Shown here piece by piece: positions 7,310 through 16,121 of a stretch of 22,101 nucleotides of DNA. Position 1 is the first letter of the stretch. Each line of letters opens with the position of its first letter. The translations under genes and the position numbers were made by a program. Origin of the DNA: Chloroflexota bacterium (lineage in GTDB: Bacteria > Chloroflexota > Ktedonobacteria > Ktedonobacterales > Ktedonobacteraceae); contig VBJK01000081.1 of the NCBI GenBank assembly GCA_005879655.1, forward strand, positions 1 to 22,101, given 5' to 3'. The notes under the pieces were generated by a model. It was given only the letters and a program-made list of their open reading frames with translations. It searched no databases and had not been told where the DNA came from.

Positions 7310-8778
7310 TGATCAATCCTTCTCATATTTTTGGTACTTCATTACAGGTAATCAATGTAGGATCTGATTTCTTTGCAGATGCGTTAGCTGCGCAAGGAGT
7401 ACCAGTTACGCGCGTGGACTGGCAGCCTGCGGCAGGCGAGTGTGATGCAGCGTTGAGTGTATTGCTTGCCGATCCACGTATCGAGCAGGCTAACCAGGAG
7501 GCTGTGAGGCGTATGATGACCGCCCGCCCGCGCTTGGTAGATATACGACCAGCACGCGAAGTGATCACTGGTATGCATCCGCACCTGTTGCTGCACGCCG
7601 GACCCCCGATTAGCTGGGAGCGCATGTGCGGGCCTCTACGCGGTGCAATCATTGGAGCACTACTCTACGAAGGATTAGCCGCAGATGTCACCAGCGCAGA
7701 ACAGCTAGCCGCCAGTGGTGAAATTGCCTTTGCACCTTGCCACCACTATAATGCAGTTGGACCAATGGCCGGTGTCATTTCAGCCTCTATGCCTGTGCAG
7801 GTCGTTGAAGAGCCAGTGTACGGACAACGTACATTTAGCACACTCAACGAAGGACTGGGCAAAGTATTGCGCTATGGTGCAAATGGCCCCGATGTCATCG
7901 CCAGGTTACGCTGGATGGAGCAGGTACTGGCTCCGGCATTGGCGCGGACACTGCACGCGATGGGCGGGCTGGAGATCAAACCGCTGACTGCACAAGCGCT
8001 ACAAATGGGCGACGAGTGCCATAATCGTAATAAAGCGGCTACCTCGCTCTTACTGCGTCAGATTGCACCATACTTAGTAGAGACAGCTTCTTCCTCACAG
8101 GAAACGGCCAGCATTCTACGCTTTATCCACAGTAACGATCACTTTTACCTGAATATTTCGATGGCCGCCTGTAAAGCCATTGCGCTGGCAGCACACGATA
8201 TACCTTTTAGTACTATTGTGACGACGATGGCACGCAATGGTACCGACTTTGGCATTCGGGTCAGCGGTTTAGGTGAGCGCTGGTATGTGGCTCCGGCACA
8301 AAAGGTCAAAGGCTTATATCTGAACGGTTTCTCTGAAGAGGATGCCAATCCCGATATCGGTGATAGTGCCATCACTGAGACGGTGGGCATTGGCGCATTT
8401 GCCATGGCCGCAGCTCCTGCCATCGTACAATTTATCGGCGGGACAGCTGACGAAGCTGTACGCTATACCCAGGAGATGTATGAGATTACAGTTGCGGAGG
8501 AGAGCCAATACCAGCTGCCAGCGTTGAATTTTCGCGGTACGCCGCTTGGTATTGATATACGACTGGTTGTGCGCCAGCATCTGTTGCCGATTATCAATAC
8601 TGGCATTGCCCATCGCCTACCTGGCATTGGTCAGGTTGGGGCAGGCATTGTGCACCCGCCAATGACCTGCTTCTTTCAAGCCCTTTCGAGAAAGAACATT
8701 GGCTCCCTCTGCCCCCCCATAGGGGAAGTATACACATCAAATTCGCATAGATCAAGTGACAATGCACTAGGTCATTAA
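7309..8778 (+). CDS. DUF1116 protein (YlbE/AllG type), partner of FdrA
   Basis: This 489-residue protein matches the DUF1116 family, always found beside FdrA in catabolic loci. Conserved blocks are LHAGPPISWERMCGPLRGA (about 95-113), FAPCHHYNAVGPMAGV (141-156), FSTLNEGLGKVLRYGANGPDV (starting at 176), MGDECHNRNKAA (233-244), and a glycine-rich MARNGTDFGIRVSG further on. The E. coli homologue is a subunit of oxamate carbamoyltransferase together with FdrA and a DUF2877 protein. The start overlaps the fdrA stop by one base. The last ~30 residues after CFFQAL do not look conserved and are encoded by a stretch with a run of seven C (around 8711-8717), so the true tail may be altered, but the core is intact. 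Confidence 0.9.
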   Translation: MINPSHIFGTSLQVINVGSDFFADALAAQGVPVTRVDWQPAAGECDAALSVLLADPRIEQANQEAVRRMMTARPRLVDIRPAREVITGMHPHLLLHAGPPISWERMCGPLRGAIIGALLYEGLAADVTSAEQLAASGEIAFAPCHHYNAVGPMAGVISASMPVQVVEEPVYGQRTFSTLNEGLGKVLRYGANGPDVIARLRWMEQVLAPALARTLHAMGGLEIKPLTAQALQMGDECHNRNKAATSLLLRQIAPYLVETASSSQETASILRFIHSNDHFYLNISMAACKAIALAAHDIPFSTIVTTMARNGTDFGIRVSGLGERWYVAPAQKVKGLYLNGFSEEDANPDIGDSAITETVGIGAFAMAAAPAIVQFIGGTADEAVRYTQEMYEITVAEESQYQLPALNFRGTPLGIDIRLVVRQHLLPIINTGIAHRLPGIGQVGAGIVHPPMTCFFQALSRKNIGSLCPPIGEVYTSNSHRSSDNALGH

Positions 8779-8815
8779 ATAGAAGTGCTTCAATGTATGA
8801 AAGGATGGAAAGTTT

Positions 8816-9709
8816 ATGCAACGCTTTATAGCGGCTGGTGTGCAGATAGCAGTATATCCCAATGATGTGCAGAAGAACATTGCGAAAGCTGCTCTGTGGC
8901 TAGAGCGGGCAGTGCATGAGCATCATGCGAATCTGATTGTATTTCCTGAAACAATCACCACCGGTTTTACGCCAAATATGCCGCTAGCACAACTCTACGA
9001 GCTAGTCGATCACATCCCCGGAGCGACAACGGCGCAGATCAGCGAGTTAGCACGCAAACATCATGTGCATGTGGTCTGGCCGACGTACGAGCGAGGTCCA
9101 CAGGCGCAGATAGTTTATAATAGTGCGGCACTGATCGGGCCAGACGGCGCGGTAATTGGTATCTATCGTAAGACGCATCCATTCCCCACAGAGCGCCTTG
9201 CAGGTGGTGGATGGACGACGCCCGGCACGACAGCGGAGGTCTATCAGACAGCCCTGGGCACGATTGGTATCATCATCTGCTATGATGGTGACTTCCCTGA
9301 ATTGGCTCGTTTATTAGCGATCAAAGGAGCTGAGGTACTTGTGCGGCCATCGGCGTTGTTACGCTCCTATGATATCTGGTATATCACTAATTGCGCACGC
9401 GCATATGATAACCATGTCTACTTGGTCGGTGTAAACGCGGTTGGGGCTGATGCTGGCAATAATTATTACTTCGGCAATAGTATGATTATCGATCCAACGG
9501 CCTGGAAGCTGGCTCAGGCACGTGGTACGGAGGAGATTGTCTCAGCAGAACTGGACCCGGAACCCTTACGCTACATCAGTCATGGAACATGCTCGCCACA
9601 AATTTTCGACCATCTGCAAGATCGCAATCTTGCTCTTTATGAGGAGATCTTGCATGAGGCCCGGAGCCGCTTTGAGCCGATGCGCCGCGTACCACACCAG
9701 AAAGCATAG
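8816..9709 (+). CDS. Carbon-nitrogen hydrolase (nitrilase superfamily; ureidopropionase/carbamoylase-like)
   Basis: This 297-residue protein has the complete Glu-Lys-Cys catalytic triad of the nitrilase superfamily: Glu45 in VFPETITTG, Lys119 in IYRKTHPF, and Cys155 in GIIICYDGDFPE. Members cleave amide, carbamoyl or nitrile C-N bonds; with FdrA and DUF1116 as neighbours a carbamoylated amino acid or amide released by ring opening is a likely substrate (inference). The ATG at 8816 follows an AAGGATGGAAAG ribosome site. It lies 37 bp after the DUF1116 stop on the same strand, so it is probably the third gene of the fdrA operon. No terminator hairpin is obvious after the stop. Confidence 0.93.
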   Translation: MQRFIAAGVQIAVYPNDVQKNIAKAALWLERAVHEHHANLIVFPETITTGFTPNMPLAQLYELVDHIPGATTAQISELARKHHVHVVWPTYERGPQAQIVYNSAALIGPDGAVIGIYRKTHPFPTERLAGGGWTTPGTTAEVYQTALGTIGIIICYDGDFPELARLLAIKGAEVLVRPSALLRSYDIWYITNCARAYDNHVYLVGVNAVGADAGNNYYFGNSMIIDPTAWKLAQARGTEEIVSAELDPEPLRYISHGTCSPQIFDHLQDRNLALYEEILHEARSRFEPMRRVPHQKA

Positions 9710-9833
9710 CGCAGCTCCCTGTTTCGTATTTCATGCTCTAATAGGCCGGAATATAATGTATTTCTTGATGTAGATGTATCTATAGTTGTGGTACGTATAC
9801 TACTCTTAGAAGCAGTAGGGAAAGGAGAATGGG

Positions 9834-10187
9834 ATGATGGCTGCTCAAACGGCACCTGAGTCACAGAAAAAGAGCGTTTCATGGCGAAAACATGTCTATG
9901 CAGCTCCAGTGCGTAGCATTTTTCGCAGTAGAGGGCGTGTCTCTCAACAGCAGAGAGATCTTGTAAGTACAAGTTTTGTATTAGGTCTCTTCAGCATCGT
10001 TGCCGCCATTTTCCCTCTCTGCGGTCTGCCAATTGCCCTGGCGGGGCTGATCCTTGGGCTTCTGGGGCGGCGCGTGCCTGGACTGCGCAGGCTAGCAATG
10101 TGGGCGGTTGCTCTCTCAATCGTTGGAGGGACGCTAGCATTGATTAATTTGCTTATCAATATTAGTTTCTCGCTAATGAGGTTGTGA
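9834..10187 (+). CDS. Small membrane protein, DUF4190-like
   Basis: This 117-residue protein has a basic soluble head of about 45 residues (WRKHVYAAPVRSIFRSRGR). It then has two predicted membrane helices: STSFVLGLFSIVAAIFPLC... and MWAVALSIVGGTLALINLL. The arrangement, with GLILGLLGRR between the helices, resembles the DUF4190 type of actinobacterial and Chloroflexota membrane proteins; the function is unknown. A GGAG ribosome site (9824-9827) serves the adjacent in-frame ATGs at 9834 and 9837. It ends 110 bp before a strong hairpin and is convergent with the flavoenzyme gene. It need not belong to the fdrA operon: the gap is 124 bp. Confidence 0.75.
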   Translation: MMAAQTAPESQKKSVSWRKHVYAAPVRSIFRSRGRVSQQQRDLVSTSFVLGLFSIVAAIFPLCGLPIALAGLILGLLGRRVPGLRRLAMWAVALSIVGGTLALINLLINISFSLMRL

Positions 10188-10295
10188 GGGAGGTTTTAAG
10201 GGAGTGCTCTATTTAACCGTTGCCGTATCTGTGGCAATTTGAGCCAAGCTGTCTTGAGCAGTGCTGATATTGTAGCACTTCCATTTTCTCTATAC

Positions 10296-10330
10296 AGACC
10301 TCCACAGGATTTTGCGTCCTGTGGAGGTCT
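10296..10330. terminator. Perfect 14-bp hairpin between convergent genes
   Basis: The arms at 10296-10309 and 10317-10330 (core GACCTCCACAGGA and its exact complement) enclose the 7-nt loop TTTTGCG. The hairpin lies between the small membrane protein gene ending at 10187 and the flavoenzyme gene ending at 10429 from the other side. There is no T run on either side, as for the hairpin at 4143-4202, so it may work with Rho or be a transcript-end stabiliser. A smaller stem (AGTGCT...AGCACT) lies just upstream at 10259-10278. Confidence 0.55.
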
Positions 10331-10428
10331 CTCATCGTTCCGATGAGCCATCATCATCAGTCGCCACTCTAAGTACATAAAAAGAATAATTCCTAATACA
10401 AACCGCTCAACGTAGTGATAAGTCAAGC

Positions 10429-11523
10429 TTAGTTTAACAGTGTATCTATTTGTGCAGCCACTTCAAGAGCGCATCCCCACGAAAAGGTGACACCTGATCC
10501 CCCATGACCGTAGTTATGGATGATCTGTGTGCCCGCTTCCAATTCCAGCCGCACATTATTTTGACGCAATGGACGCAGACCGACACGGACCGCTTCGTTG
10601 GGATCAATGCGGGCCTGCTTTAGAATAGGAAGGAACTCGACACAGCGTTCTAACATGTCTCGCACAGGAGCATAATTCTCTAAGTTAATATTAAGACTCC
10701 ACTCATTAGGTTCAGTCAGTCCTCCGAGCAACAGCATGTCTTTGCCGCGTGGAACAATGAAGACCAAGTCTTGCTGGTAGCCTGTTTCATGAGGAACCGT
10801 GTGGGCCTCGGTGATACGCGGCATAGAACTGCCATCGTTCTTGACGCGTATTAAGGCTCCACGCAACGGATACATGTCGTCCTTCGCCAATTCGCGGGCA
10901 CCCAGACCAGAACAGTTAACGATGGCATCAACACCAAACCGTTGCTTGAGCTGCTGTTCTTGTTCCCGCACATCGCCGTTAATGCGCTGATTCAGAACCA
11001 CACATCCTGCCTGCTGGACTTGCTCAAGTAACCAACTTATGTAGGCATCAGTGTCGATCATTGGAGCGAGATGCGTATATGCATCCTTTAAGCCTATGTT
11101 CTGGTTGACTTGATGTTCGTTAATCAGAGCAGGATCATGACGGAACCCTTTGACATGATGCTCTATTTCTTCCATCTTGTGTCGTGCTCGCGGATTGGCT
11201 TGGACTTCATAGCGGAAATAGAACGTGACAGGACGAACGAAGACACCTGTTCGCTCATCGTTAGCTAGCTGGAAAAACTTCTCATATGAAATCATGCACC
11301 ATTCCTTGGAGCGCTCCAATGAACGTTGATCTTGATGGAAACCGCAGACCGCGGGCGGCCACTCCCACAAGGCACCAGCAACAACAGAAACAATTCGAGG
11401 GGCAAACTTTTCGGCTACGATAGTTACCTGCACGCCTTTCTGACGCAAGCAAAGGGCTGTCGTCAGACCACTCACACCGGCTCCAATGACCAGAACTCGT
11501 GCTTTGTTCAGCGATGAACTCAT
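10429..11523 (-). CDS. D-amino-acid-oxidase-family FAD-dependent oxidoreductase
   Basis: This 364-residue protein has the N-terminal Rossmann dinucleotide motif VLVIGAGVSGLTTALCL (GAGVSG at 14-19). It has the family's central substrate domain with a WEWPP block, and the C-terminal NYGHGGSGVTFSWGCA motif that contacts FAD in D-amino acid oxidases and D-aspartate oxidases. The reaction would be oxidative deamination of an amine or D-amino acid to an imine with O2 as acceptor; the substrate is not resolved. I chose the ATG at 11523 because GGAGG lies 5 nt upstream; the frame continues to 11565 without a better site. No signal peptide is seen, so it is cytoplasmic. It has its own probable promoter at 11655-11683, so it is not obviously co-transcribed with the MFS gene 350 bp upstream. 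Confidence 0.88.
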   Translation of the reverse strand: MSSSLNKARVLVIGAGVSGLTTALCLRQKGVQVTIVAEKFAPRIVSVVAGALWEWPPAVCGFHQDQRSLERSKEWCMISYEKFFQLANDERTGVFVRPVTFYFRYEVQANPRARHKMEEIEHHVKGFRHDPALINEHQVNQNIGLKDAYTHLAPMIDTDAYISWLLEQVQQAGCVVLNQRINGDVREQEQQLKQRFGVDAIVNCSGLGARELAKDDMYPLRGALIRVKNDGSSMPRITEAHTVPHETGYQQDLVFIVPRGKDMLLLGGLTEPNEWSLNINLENYAPVRDMLERCVEFLPILKQARIDPNEAVRVGLRPLRQNNVRLELEAGTQIIHNYGHGGSGVTFSWGCALEVAAQIDTLLN

Positions 11524-11654
11524 ATTTTCCTCCATGTTTTTTTGCACTTGAAACACCAGGAGCACCCCTGGCTCTCAATATGTGCTGATCCCCTTAGATC
11601 AAGTTTGGCATCCATACCTTGAAGGGTTATCCCCACAACCAAACTATGAGGCAA

Positions 11655-11705
11655 AGTATACCAGATCGTCAATAGCAATACAAGACTAGTAGTTCCTATA
11701 CTACT
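11655..11705 (-). promoter_or_regulatory. Promoter of the flavoenzyme gene with an adjacent palindrome
   Basis: On the minus strand TTGTAT (11683-11678) and TATACT (11660-11655) are 17 bp apart. The -10 is preceded by TGG, giving an extended -10 box. Just upstream a palindrome AGTAGT-6 nt-ACTACT occupies 11688-11705, about 40-57 bp before the predicted transcription start, a position suited to a regulator. The leader would be about 125 nt. Confidence 0.45.
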
Positions 11706-11876
11706 GATTTATTGCGAAAAAAATTAATAACCTTTTAATATCTGAAAGGAACGTTAATCATTGTGTATATTGATGAGATAATAATGAGTTGCCTTTCCTC
11801 ATGTCGTTAAAATTATAAATATAACGCTTAGATTGGCAACTCCATTACGCTTAGCTTAGTGGAGACGAGATGCTCC
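11706..11876. other. AT-rich gap after the MFS gene
   Basis: No gene is visible. An 8-bp inverted repeat GAGTTGCC (11786-11793) and GGCAACTC (11835-11842) flanks about 41 bp of AT-rich sequence, and ACGCTTAG occurs twice. It may hold the MFS terminator, but no classical hairpin plus T run is clear. Confidence 0.3.
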
Positions 11877-13058
11877 TTAAGTATGCTTTGGGGCTAAAAG
11901 CAGGATCAGGAGCGGCGCTGTCCCCAATAATGCCACACCAGTTAACACTCCAAAATGGCCAGCCACCAGTCCAACAAGCCCTGGGAGGGCGATCTCGAAA
12001 GGTGTGCCAAGGCCAATAATTGCACGTACCATACCAGAGCGTCCCGGTTGCCTTGCATACGCCTCTGCTTGAGCGATAGGATACAAACCGGCAGCTCCTA
12101 GACTGATCGTAAAGAGTGCTCCTATTGCCACTATTGTTATGTGTATACTTAATAATATAATAATTCCCGTAAGTGAAAGCAAGCTCAGCCATACTAACAG
12201 TTGTTGCGGGGCGATATGGCCTACTAGGCGATCAACGATGAGCAGTCCTAGCAAGGCTCCAATCATCTGGGCTACGATACTCATGCTGATTACTACTTGA
12301 TCAGCATGCAAGACATCGCGTAGGTAGAGCACTGAGAAACCGGTGAACACTTCGTCCAGCATAAAAGGCAAGATAGCTAAGACCGCCCAGCGCAGTAGGA
12401 GAGGGTCACGTATAGCTTTGCGTAGATTTGCTAGGATACTCGCATCAGAAGTGTCATTGTCTGGTGCGCAAGCCGGGCGAGGAAAGCGCTGCAACCCAAC
12501 CATCAGTGCAGCAACGGTCCACGCTATGACGGCAAACCAGCATAGCTCAGACCAACCGAGGCTAAGTGCGACAAAAGCAGCAACGACCAGTGGCGAAAGG
12601 AGATCACCAATGCTGGCTATCAGTGTCCAACGGGTCATTGTGCGTGTTGCAGCGTGGGGAGCATCATCGATCAGTGCTGCCTCGGAGAGGCCAACGGCTG
12701 CTCCACTGGCTGGATAAATCAGCGCAAAGGCAATTAGTAGCACGATGTAATTGTGCGTGCTACCAGCCAGACCGTACCCCAGTGCTAGACTGAGTAATCC
12801 ACCAAGGACCCACCAGCGTTTAGAGGTGCGATCACTCAAGAGGTTGATGATCGGTTCAAGCAATAATGCGGAAACTGCACCAATGCTGAAGAGAAAACCT
12901 ACTTGCTCGTAGCTCAAGCCGACTTGATCCCGTAGTAGTGGAAGGCCAGCTTCTAATGCGAAGCCTACCATTAATTCGTCTAGTAACGTTAGGCTCAGAA
13001 GAGCTAGACGGAAAAAGGATATTTTCTGAAAACGCGAAAAGATGGCGTGACGTAACAT
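11877..13058 (-). CDS. Major facilitator superfamily transporter
   Basis: This 393-residue protein is hydrophobic throughout with about 12 predicted membrane helices. It has the MFS loop 2-3 signature in variant form (NLLSDRTSKRWWVLGGLLSLALGYG) and a second-half repeat around LIVDRLVGHIAPQQLL. I cannot name the cargo; the sequence has no feature that would separate a drug exporter from a nutrient carrier. The ATG at 13058 (start MLRHAIFSRF) is preferred over a TTG 30 bp upstream because a GAGAGGA ribosome site falls between them. It lies upstream of the flavoenzyme gene on the same strand, but a 353-bp gap with a promoter separates them. Confidence 0.85.
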   Translation of the reverse strand: MLRHAIFSRFQKISFFRLALLSLTLLDELMVGFALEAGLPLLRDQVGLSYEQVGFLFSIGAVSALLLEPIINLLSDRTSKRWWVLGGLLSLALGYGLAGSTHNYIVLLIAFALIYPASGAAVGLSEAALIDDAPHAATRTMTRWTLIASIGDLLSPLVVAAFVALSLGWSELCWFAVIAWTVAALMVGLQRFPRPACAPDNDTSDASILANLRKAIRDPLLLRWAVLAILPFMLDEVFTGFSVLYLRDVLHADQVVISMSIVAQMIGALLGLLIVDRLVGHIAPQQLLVWLSLLSLTGIIILLSIHITIVAIGALFTISLGAAGLYPIAQAEAYARQPGRSGMVRAIIGLGTPFEIALPGLVGLVAGHFGVLTGVALLGTAPLLILLLAPKHT

Positions 13059-13376
13059 AGTATAATAGTCCTCTCGAAAAATGTGCAAAAAGATGCGCTA
13101 CGATTAGTAACATGCATTTTTCGGAGAATGACGGGGGTGCACGGGCATGGTGACACCTACCAGCATGTGCTCGTTGTAGGGAACGAGGCTCATACAGATC
13201 AGGGAGCCAGGGGAAATATTTATCGTCAAGAAGTTAGCAAGGGCTACGTGTGCTCATAAGTCCTTTGTTCATGGATGAGTATGTTTGTTTATAAGCATAC
13301 TACCACATATGCCGATACTGTTCAAATAAGACTCCCTTTCTCTCAGGGCTTTCCAGCTTACCCGTCTTACCTGTTT
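13059..13376. other. Gap upstream of the MFS gene
   Basis: No gene is supported. A small inverted repeat CTCGTT-6 nt-AACGAG is found near 13168-13185. I found no convincing promoter for the MFS gene here. The minus-strand frame at 13300-13488 is a 62-codon frame running through the hairpin cluster with no ribosome site, and I do not accept it as a gene. Confidence 0.3.
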
Positions 13377-13457
13377 TGCCGCCTTCGGCGGCAGAGGAAA
13401 AAAGAGGTGGCGGGGACACCCCACACCCCGCCAGGGTGGCTTCGCCAAATGCCACCC
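13377..13457. repeat. Cluster of three GC-rich stem-loops
   Basis: Three hairpins follow within 81 bp. The first is TGCCGCC-TTC-GGCGGCA (13377-13393). The second is TGGCGGGG with CCCCGCCA around a 10-nt loop (13408-13433). The third is GGGTGGC with GCCACCC around a 10-nt loop (13434-13457). They stand 50 bp after the stop of the large regulator gene. They may terminate it, or be a copy of an interspersed palindromic (REP-like) element; GC content is far above the flanks. Confidence 0.5.
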
Positions 13458-13506
13458 CCTTAACGCGGATGCTTATGGGCAACGACAAGGGATTGCCCTG
13501 CGCGGT

Positions 13507-16047
13507 TCACCCACCATTATTTGCTTCGCCCGCCTGAAGCGCCAGCGTGCTCACCTCTTCTTGAGAGAGAGTTTTGCCATTTTCCCACCATGTTTGCCAT
13601 GTGGCCTCACCAACCTGTGACTTCAAGCTGCTTAGATAGGCATCATAAAGTGGGCGATAGGCGGCTGGCAGTGCCGTATTGAGGCTCGCAAAGAGCGCTT
13701 CCGCAGCACTGCATATGCGAGCGGCATACGATGGTCCTTGCAGGGTTCCTAACAAGCAACCGAACGTAATCAAAGCGGAGGCAAGCATATAGTGATTGCC
13801 TGTTTGTCGTGCAAGAAGCAACCCTTCTCGCACAAAGGTGAGACTCTGTGTCATATCAAACTGAATAAGGGCCAGTGTTCCCAGGTAGATCAGTGTGGCA
13901 TTGAGCAAGTCAGGTTCGCTATACTCACGCTGAAGCGGCAGAGCTTCATTGAGTCGTGTCCATGCCTGGGGGAAATCGCCTTGCAGGAATGCCACCGCTC
14001 CTAACCTGCTCAGCGCAAAGGCGTAACCATCCCAGTTTTTTTGCTCATGCAGCAGGGGCAAGCTTTCTGCAAGGTATTGCGTTGCCAGTGCATACTCGCC
14101 TTGCATATGCCAGGTATCGCCGATTTGGAAAATTGCCACAGCTTTGCCCGCAGCATCTCCAAGGGCTTCATAGAGTACCAGAGCTTCCTGGGCCAGCACG
14201 CGCGAACGTTCATATGTCACTTCCCACAGTGCGAGACGTGATGCCGCCATCAGGAGTTGTGCACGGATAGCTGGTGACGTTTCTTGTGGCATAGCGAGTG
14301 CTGTATCGATCCAGCGATGAGCCTCTTGGAATTGGGTGCGTGCCTCCCAGAATTTGCCCAGAAGACCACACATCCGCTGAGCTATGGCAGTCTCATCATT
14401 TGCTATTGCCCACGTTAAGGCTGCGCGCAGATTATCCTGTTCAGGAGCCAGCGCTGCAACCGTTTCGGCTTGCTTGTTGCCAGACAGGTTTGGCTCAATC
14501 GCTTCTAGCAGCGTTAAATAATAGATTGCGTGCCGTCGTTGCAGGTCTTGACGCTCTCCACATGCTTGCAGGCGTGCCAGTCCATATTCACGGATCGTCT
14601 CTAATAAATAAAAGCGAGGTTCAGAGTGCTGCTCTAAGGCAGCTCCTGTCAGCAACATCCGCTTCACTAAACTGCGGTCTAGCAGAGCTTCCATCTGCTC
14701 AAGCGCATCATCGAACGTCGCTGTCGGCTCTGTTGCCATGCAGATAGCCAACGCTGCTTGCGTTGTCCAGCCGCCAAGAAACACACTGAGGCGGCGAAAA
14801 AGGTGCTGATATGCTGGCTCAAGCAGTTCATAGCTCCAATCCAGCGTCTCCAGTAAGGTCTGGTGACGAGGTGGTACGTTGTGTGCTCTAGAGCGCAAGA
14901 AGGAAAGGCTCTGTCCCGTCCCGTCTGTCAGCCGTTGCAGGATCGCAGGTAAGGGGAGCACTTTGGTACGTGCGGCAGCTAGTTCAATCGCCAGGGGCAG
15001 TCCATCCAGGCGCGTGCAAATGTGGGCGATCGTGGCGGCGTTGTCTTTAGTGATCTGAAAGGCAGGATTGATGGCCTGAGCGCGTTCGACGAAGAGGCGG
15101 ATAGCTGAAAACTGAGAGAGTGTGCTCAGATCCGCTACCTGATCCGGCGCGCAAAAGTCAAGCGGAGGAACATCGCATTCATGCTCCCCATACAAGTGCA
15201 ACACCGTCCGGCTTGTCACCATAATCTTAAGCGACGGAGCAATACTCAACAGATCACTAATAAGAGATGCGATGGCTGGAATCTGTTCCAAATTGTCCAA
15301 CACGAGCAGAAGTTCTTTATGGCGTAGAAAATTTTTGAGTACGTCTTCCTGAGAAGTGATAGCTTGCCTGCCAACAGCAGGGCTAGTAATTGGCTCTGAG
15401 AGATGAAGTGCCTGCACAATCGCTGAGGGGGCAAGAGCAGCATCATGAATGGTTGCCAGCGACACGAAAAAGACCCCATCAGCAAAGTCGTGCTGGGCTG
15501 CACGGGCCACTTCCAGCGCTAGACGCGTCTTACCTACGCCGCCTGTCCCGAACAGCGTCAGTAGACGTACTGCTGAGCGTCGTAAACGATTTAGCAGCAT
15601 CTGCACGTGGTGCTCACGTCCAAGCAGGGAGGTAAGGGATGCAGGTACATATGGAAGGTTGCCATCTAATGATCTAGGGGGCGCACATGCTACAGCGCGT
15701 ATACTAGAAGGACGTGCTGATTGCAGCCGGTTCAATGGGGCCGTGTTCCACTCCTCGTCAGAGAAGCTTTCTGCTCTCAGTTCCATCAATGAGAGAAGTT
15801 CGATCGCCTCGACTCGTGTTGTGATTGCGTCCCAGGTAGCCAGCGTTTTGACGATCTGCTTCACTTCAGCATGGGTTGGAAAAGTCTGCTTGATGCCATG
15901 AAGTTTGCGACTCAACACCTGTGCATTGATGCCCACAGCGTCGGCTAGTTCCTTTTGCAAGCGCCCGCTTTGGCGGCGAGCAGCAGTCACCTTCTCACGA
16001 AATAGATCGAGATTGCTTGATAAATGGGTGTGGGTTTCGCTGGTCAT
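13507..16047 (-). CDS. STAND regulator: XRE-type helix-turn-helix, NB-ARC ATPase, TPR repeats
   Basis: This 846-residue protein has three parts. Residues about 14-60 form an XRE/Cro-like helix-turn-helix (FREKVTAARRQSGRLQKELA then AVGINAQVLSRKLHG). Residues about 135-400 form an NB-ARC ATPase: GREHHV at 143-148, P-loop GTGGVGKT at 167-174, Walker B LLLVLDN at 246-252, a sensor-like IMVTSRT at 275-281, and GLPLA at 349-353. The rest is alpha-helical with TPR-like repeats (WEARTQFQEAHRWIDTALA; QGDFPQAWTRLNEALPLQ). STAND proteins act as ATP-dependent switches that oligomerise on a signal. The head suggests a transcription factor of the AfsR-like kind, without the SARP head. The ATG at 16047 follows GAGGGGAG by 10 nt. 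It is divergent from the receiver/GAF unit. Confidence 0.92.
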   Translation of the reverse strand: MTSETHTHLSSNLDLFREKVTAARRQSGRLQKELADAVGINAQVLSRKLHGIKQTFPTHAEVKQIVKTLATWDAITTRVEAIELLSLMELRAESFSDEEWNTAPLNRLQSARPSSIRAVACAPPRSLDGNLPYVPASLTSLLGREHHVQMLLNRLRRSAVRLLTLFGTGGVGKTRLALEVARAAQHDFADGVFFVSLATIHDAALAPSAIVQALHLSEPITSPAVGRQAITSQEDVLKNFLRHKELLLVLDNLEQIPAIASLISDLLSIAPSLKIMVTSRTVLHLYGEHECDVPPLDFCAPDQVADLSTLSQFSAIRLFVERAQAINPAFQITKDNAATIAHICTRLDGLPLAIELAAARTKVLPLPAILQRLTDGTGQSLSFLRSRAHNVPPRHQTLLETLDWSYELLEPAYQHLFRRLSVFLGGWTTQAALAICMATEPTATFDDALEQMEALLDRSLVKRMLLTGAALEQHSEPRFYLLETIREYGLARLQACGERQDLQRRHAIYYLTLLEAIEPNLSGNKQAETVAALAPEQDNLRAALTWAIANDETAIAQRMCGLLGKFWEARTQFQEAHRWIDTALAMPQETSPAIRAQLLMAASRLALWEVTYERSRVLAQEALVLYEALGDAAGKAVAIFQIGDTWHMQGEYALATQYLAESLPLLHEQKNWDGYAFALSRLGAVAFLQGDFPQAWTRLNEALPLQREYSEPDLLNATLIYLGTLALIQFDMTQSLTFVREGLLLARQTGNHYMLASALITFGCLLGTLQGPSYAARICSAAEALFASLNTALPAAYRPLYDAYLSSLKSQVGEATWQTWWENGKTLSQEEVSTLALQAGEANNGG

Positions 16048-16121
16048 CGTTCATATACTCCCCTCTGATGGTTGTGGCTTGCTGTTCTCTGCTATCCTCC
16101 ATTGCCCCGGAGTTGTGCCCT

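Noticed and set aside
8640..8778. Frameshift at the C-run near the end of the DUF1116 gene
   Set aside because: The last residues look unconserved, but no other frame restores a better family ending, so I cannot support a frameshift.
13377..13457. CRISPR-like repeats in the hairpin cluster
   Set aside because: The three stems differ in sequence and have no regular spacers, so this is not a CRISPR array. No other array was seen in the window.
13300..13488. A 62-codon minus-strand frame through the GC-rich hairpins
   Set aside because: It encodes the hairpins themselves, has no ribosome site, and looks like a repeat translated by chance.
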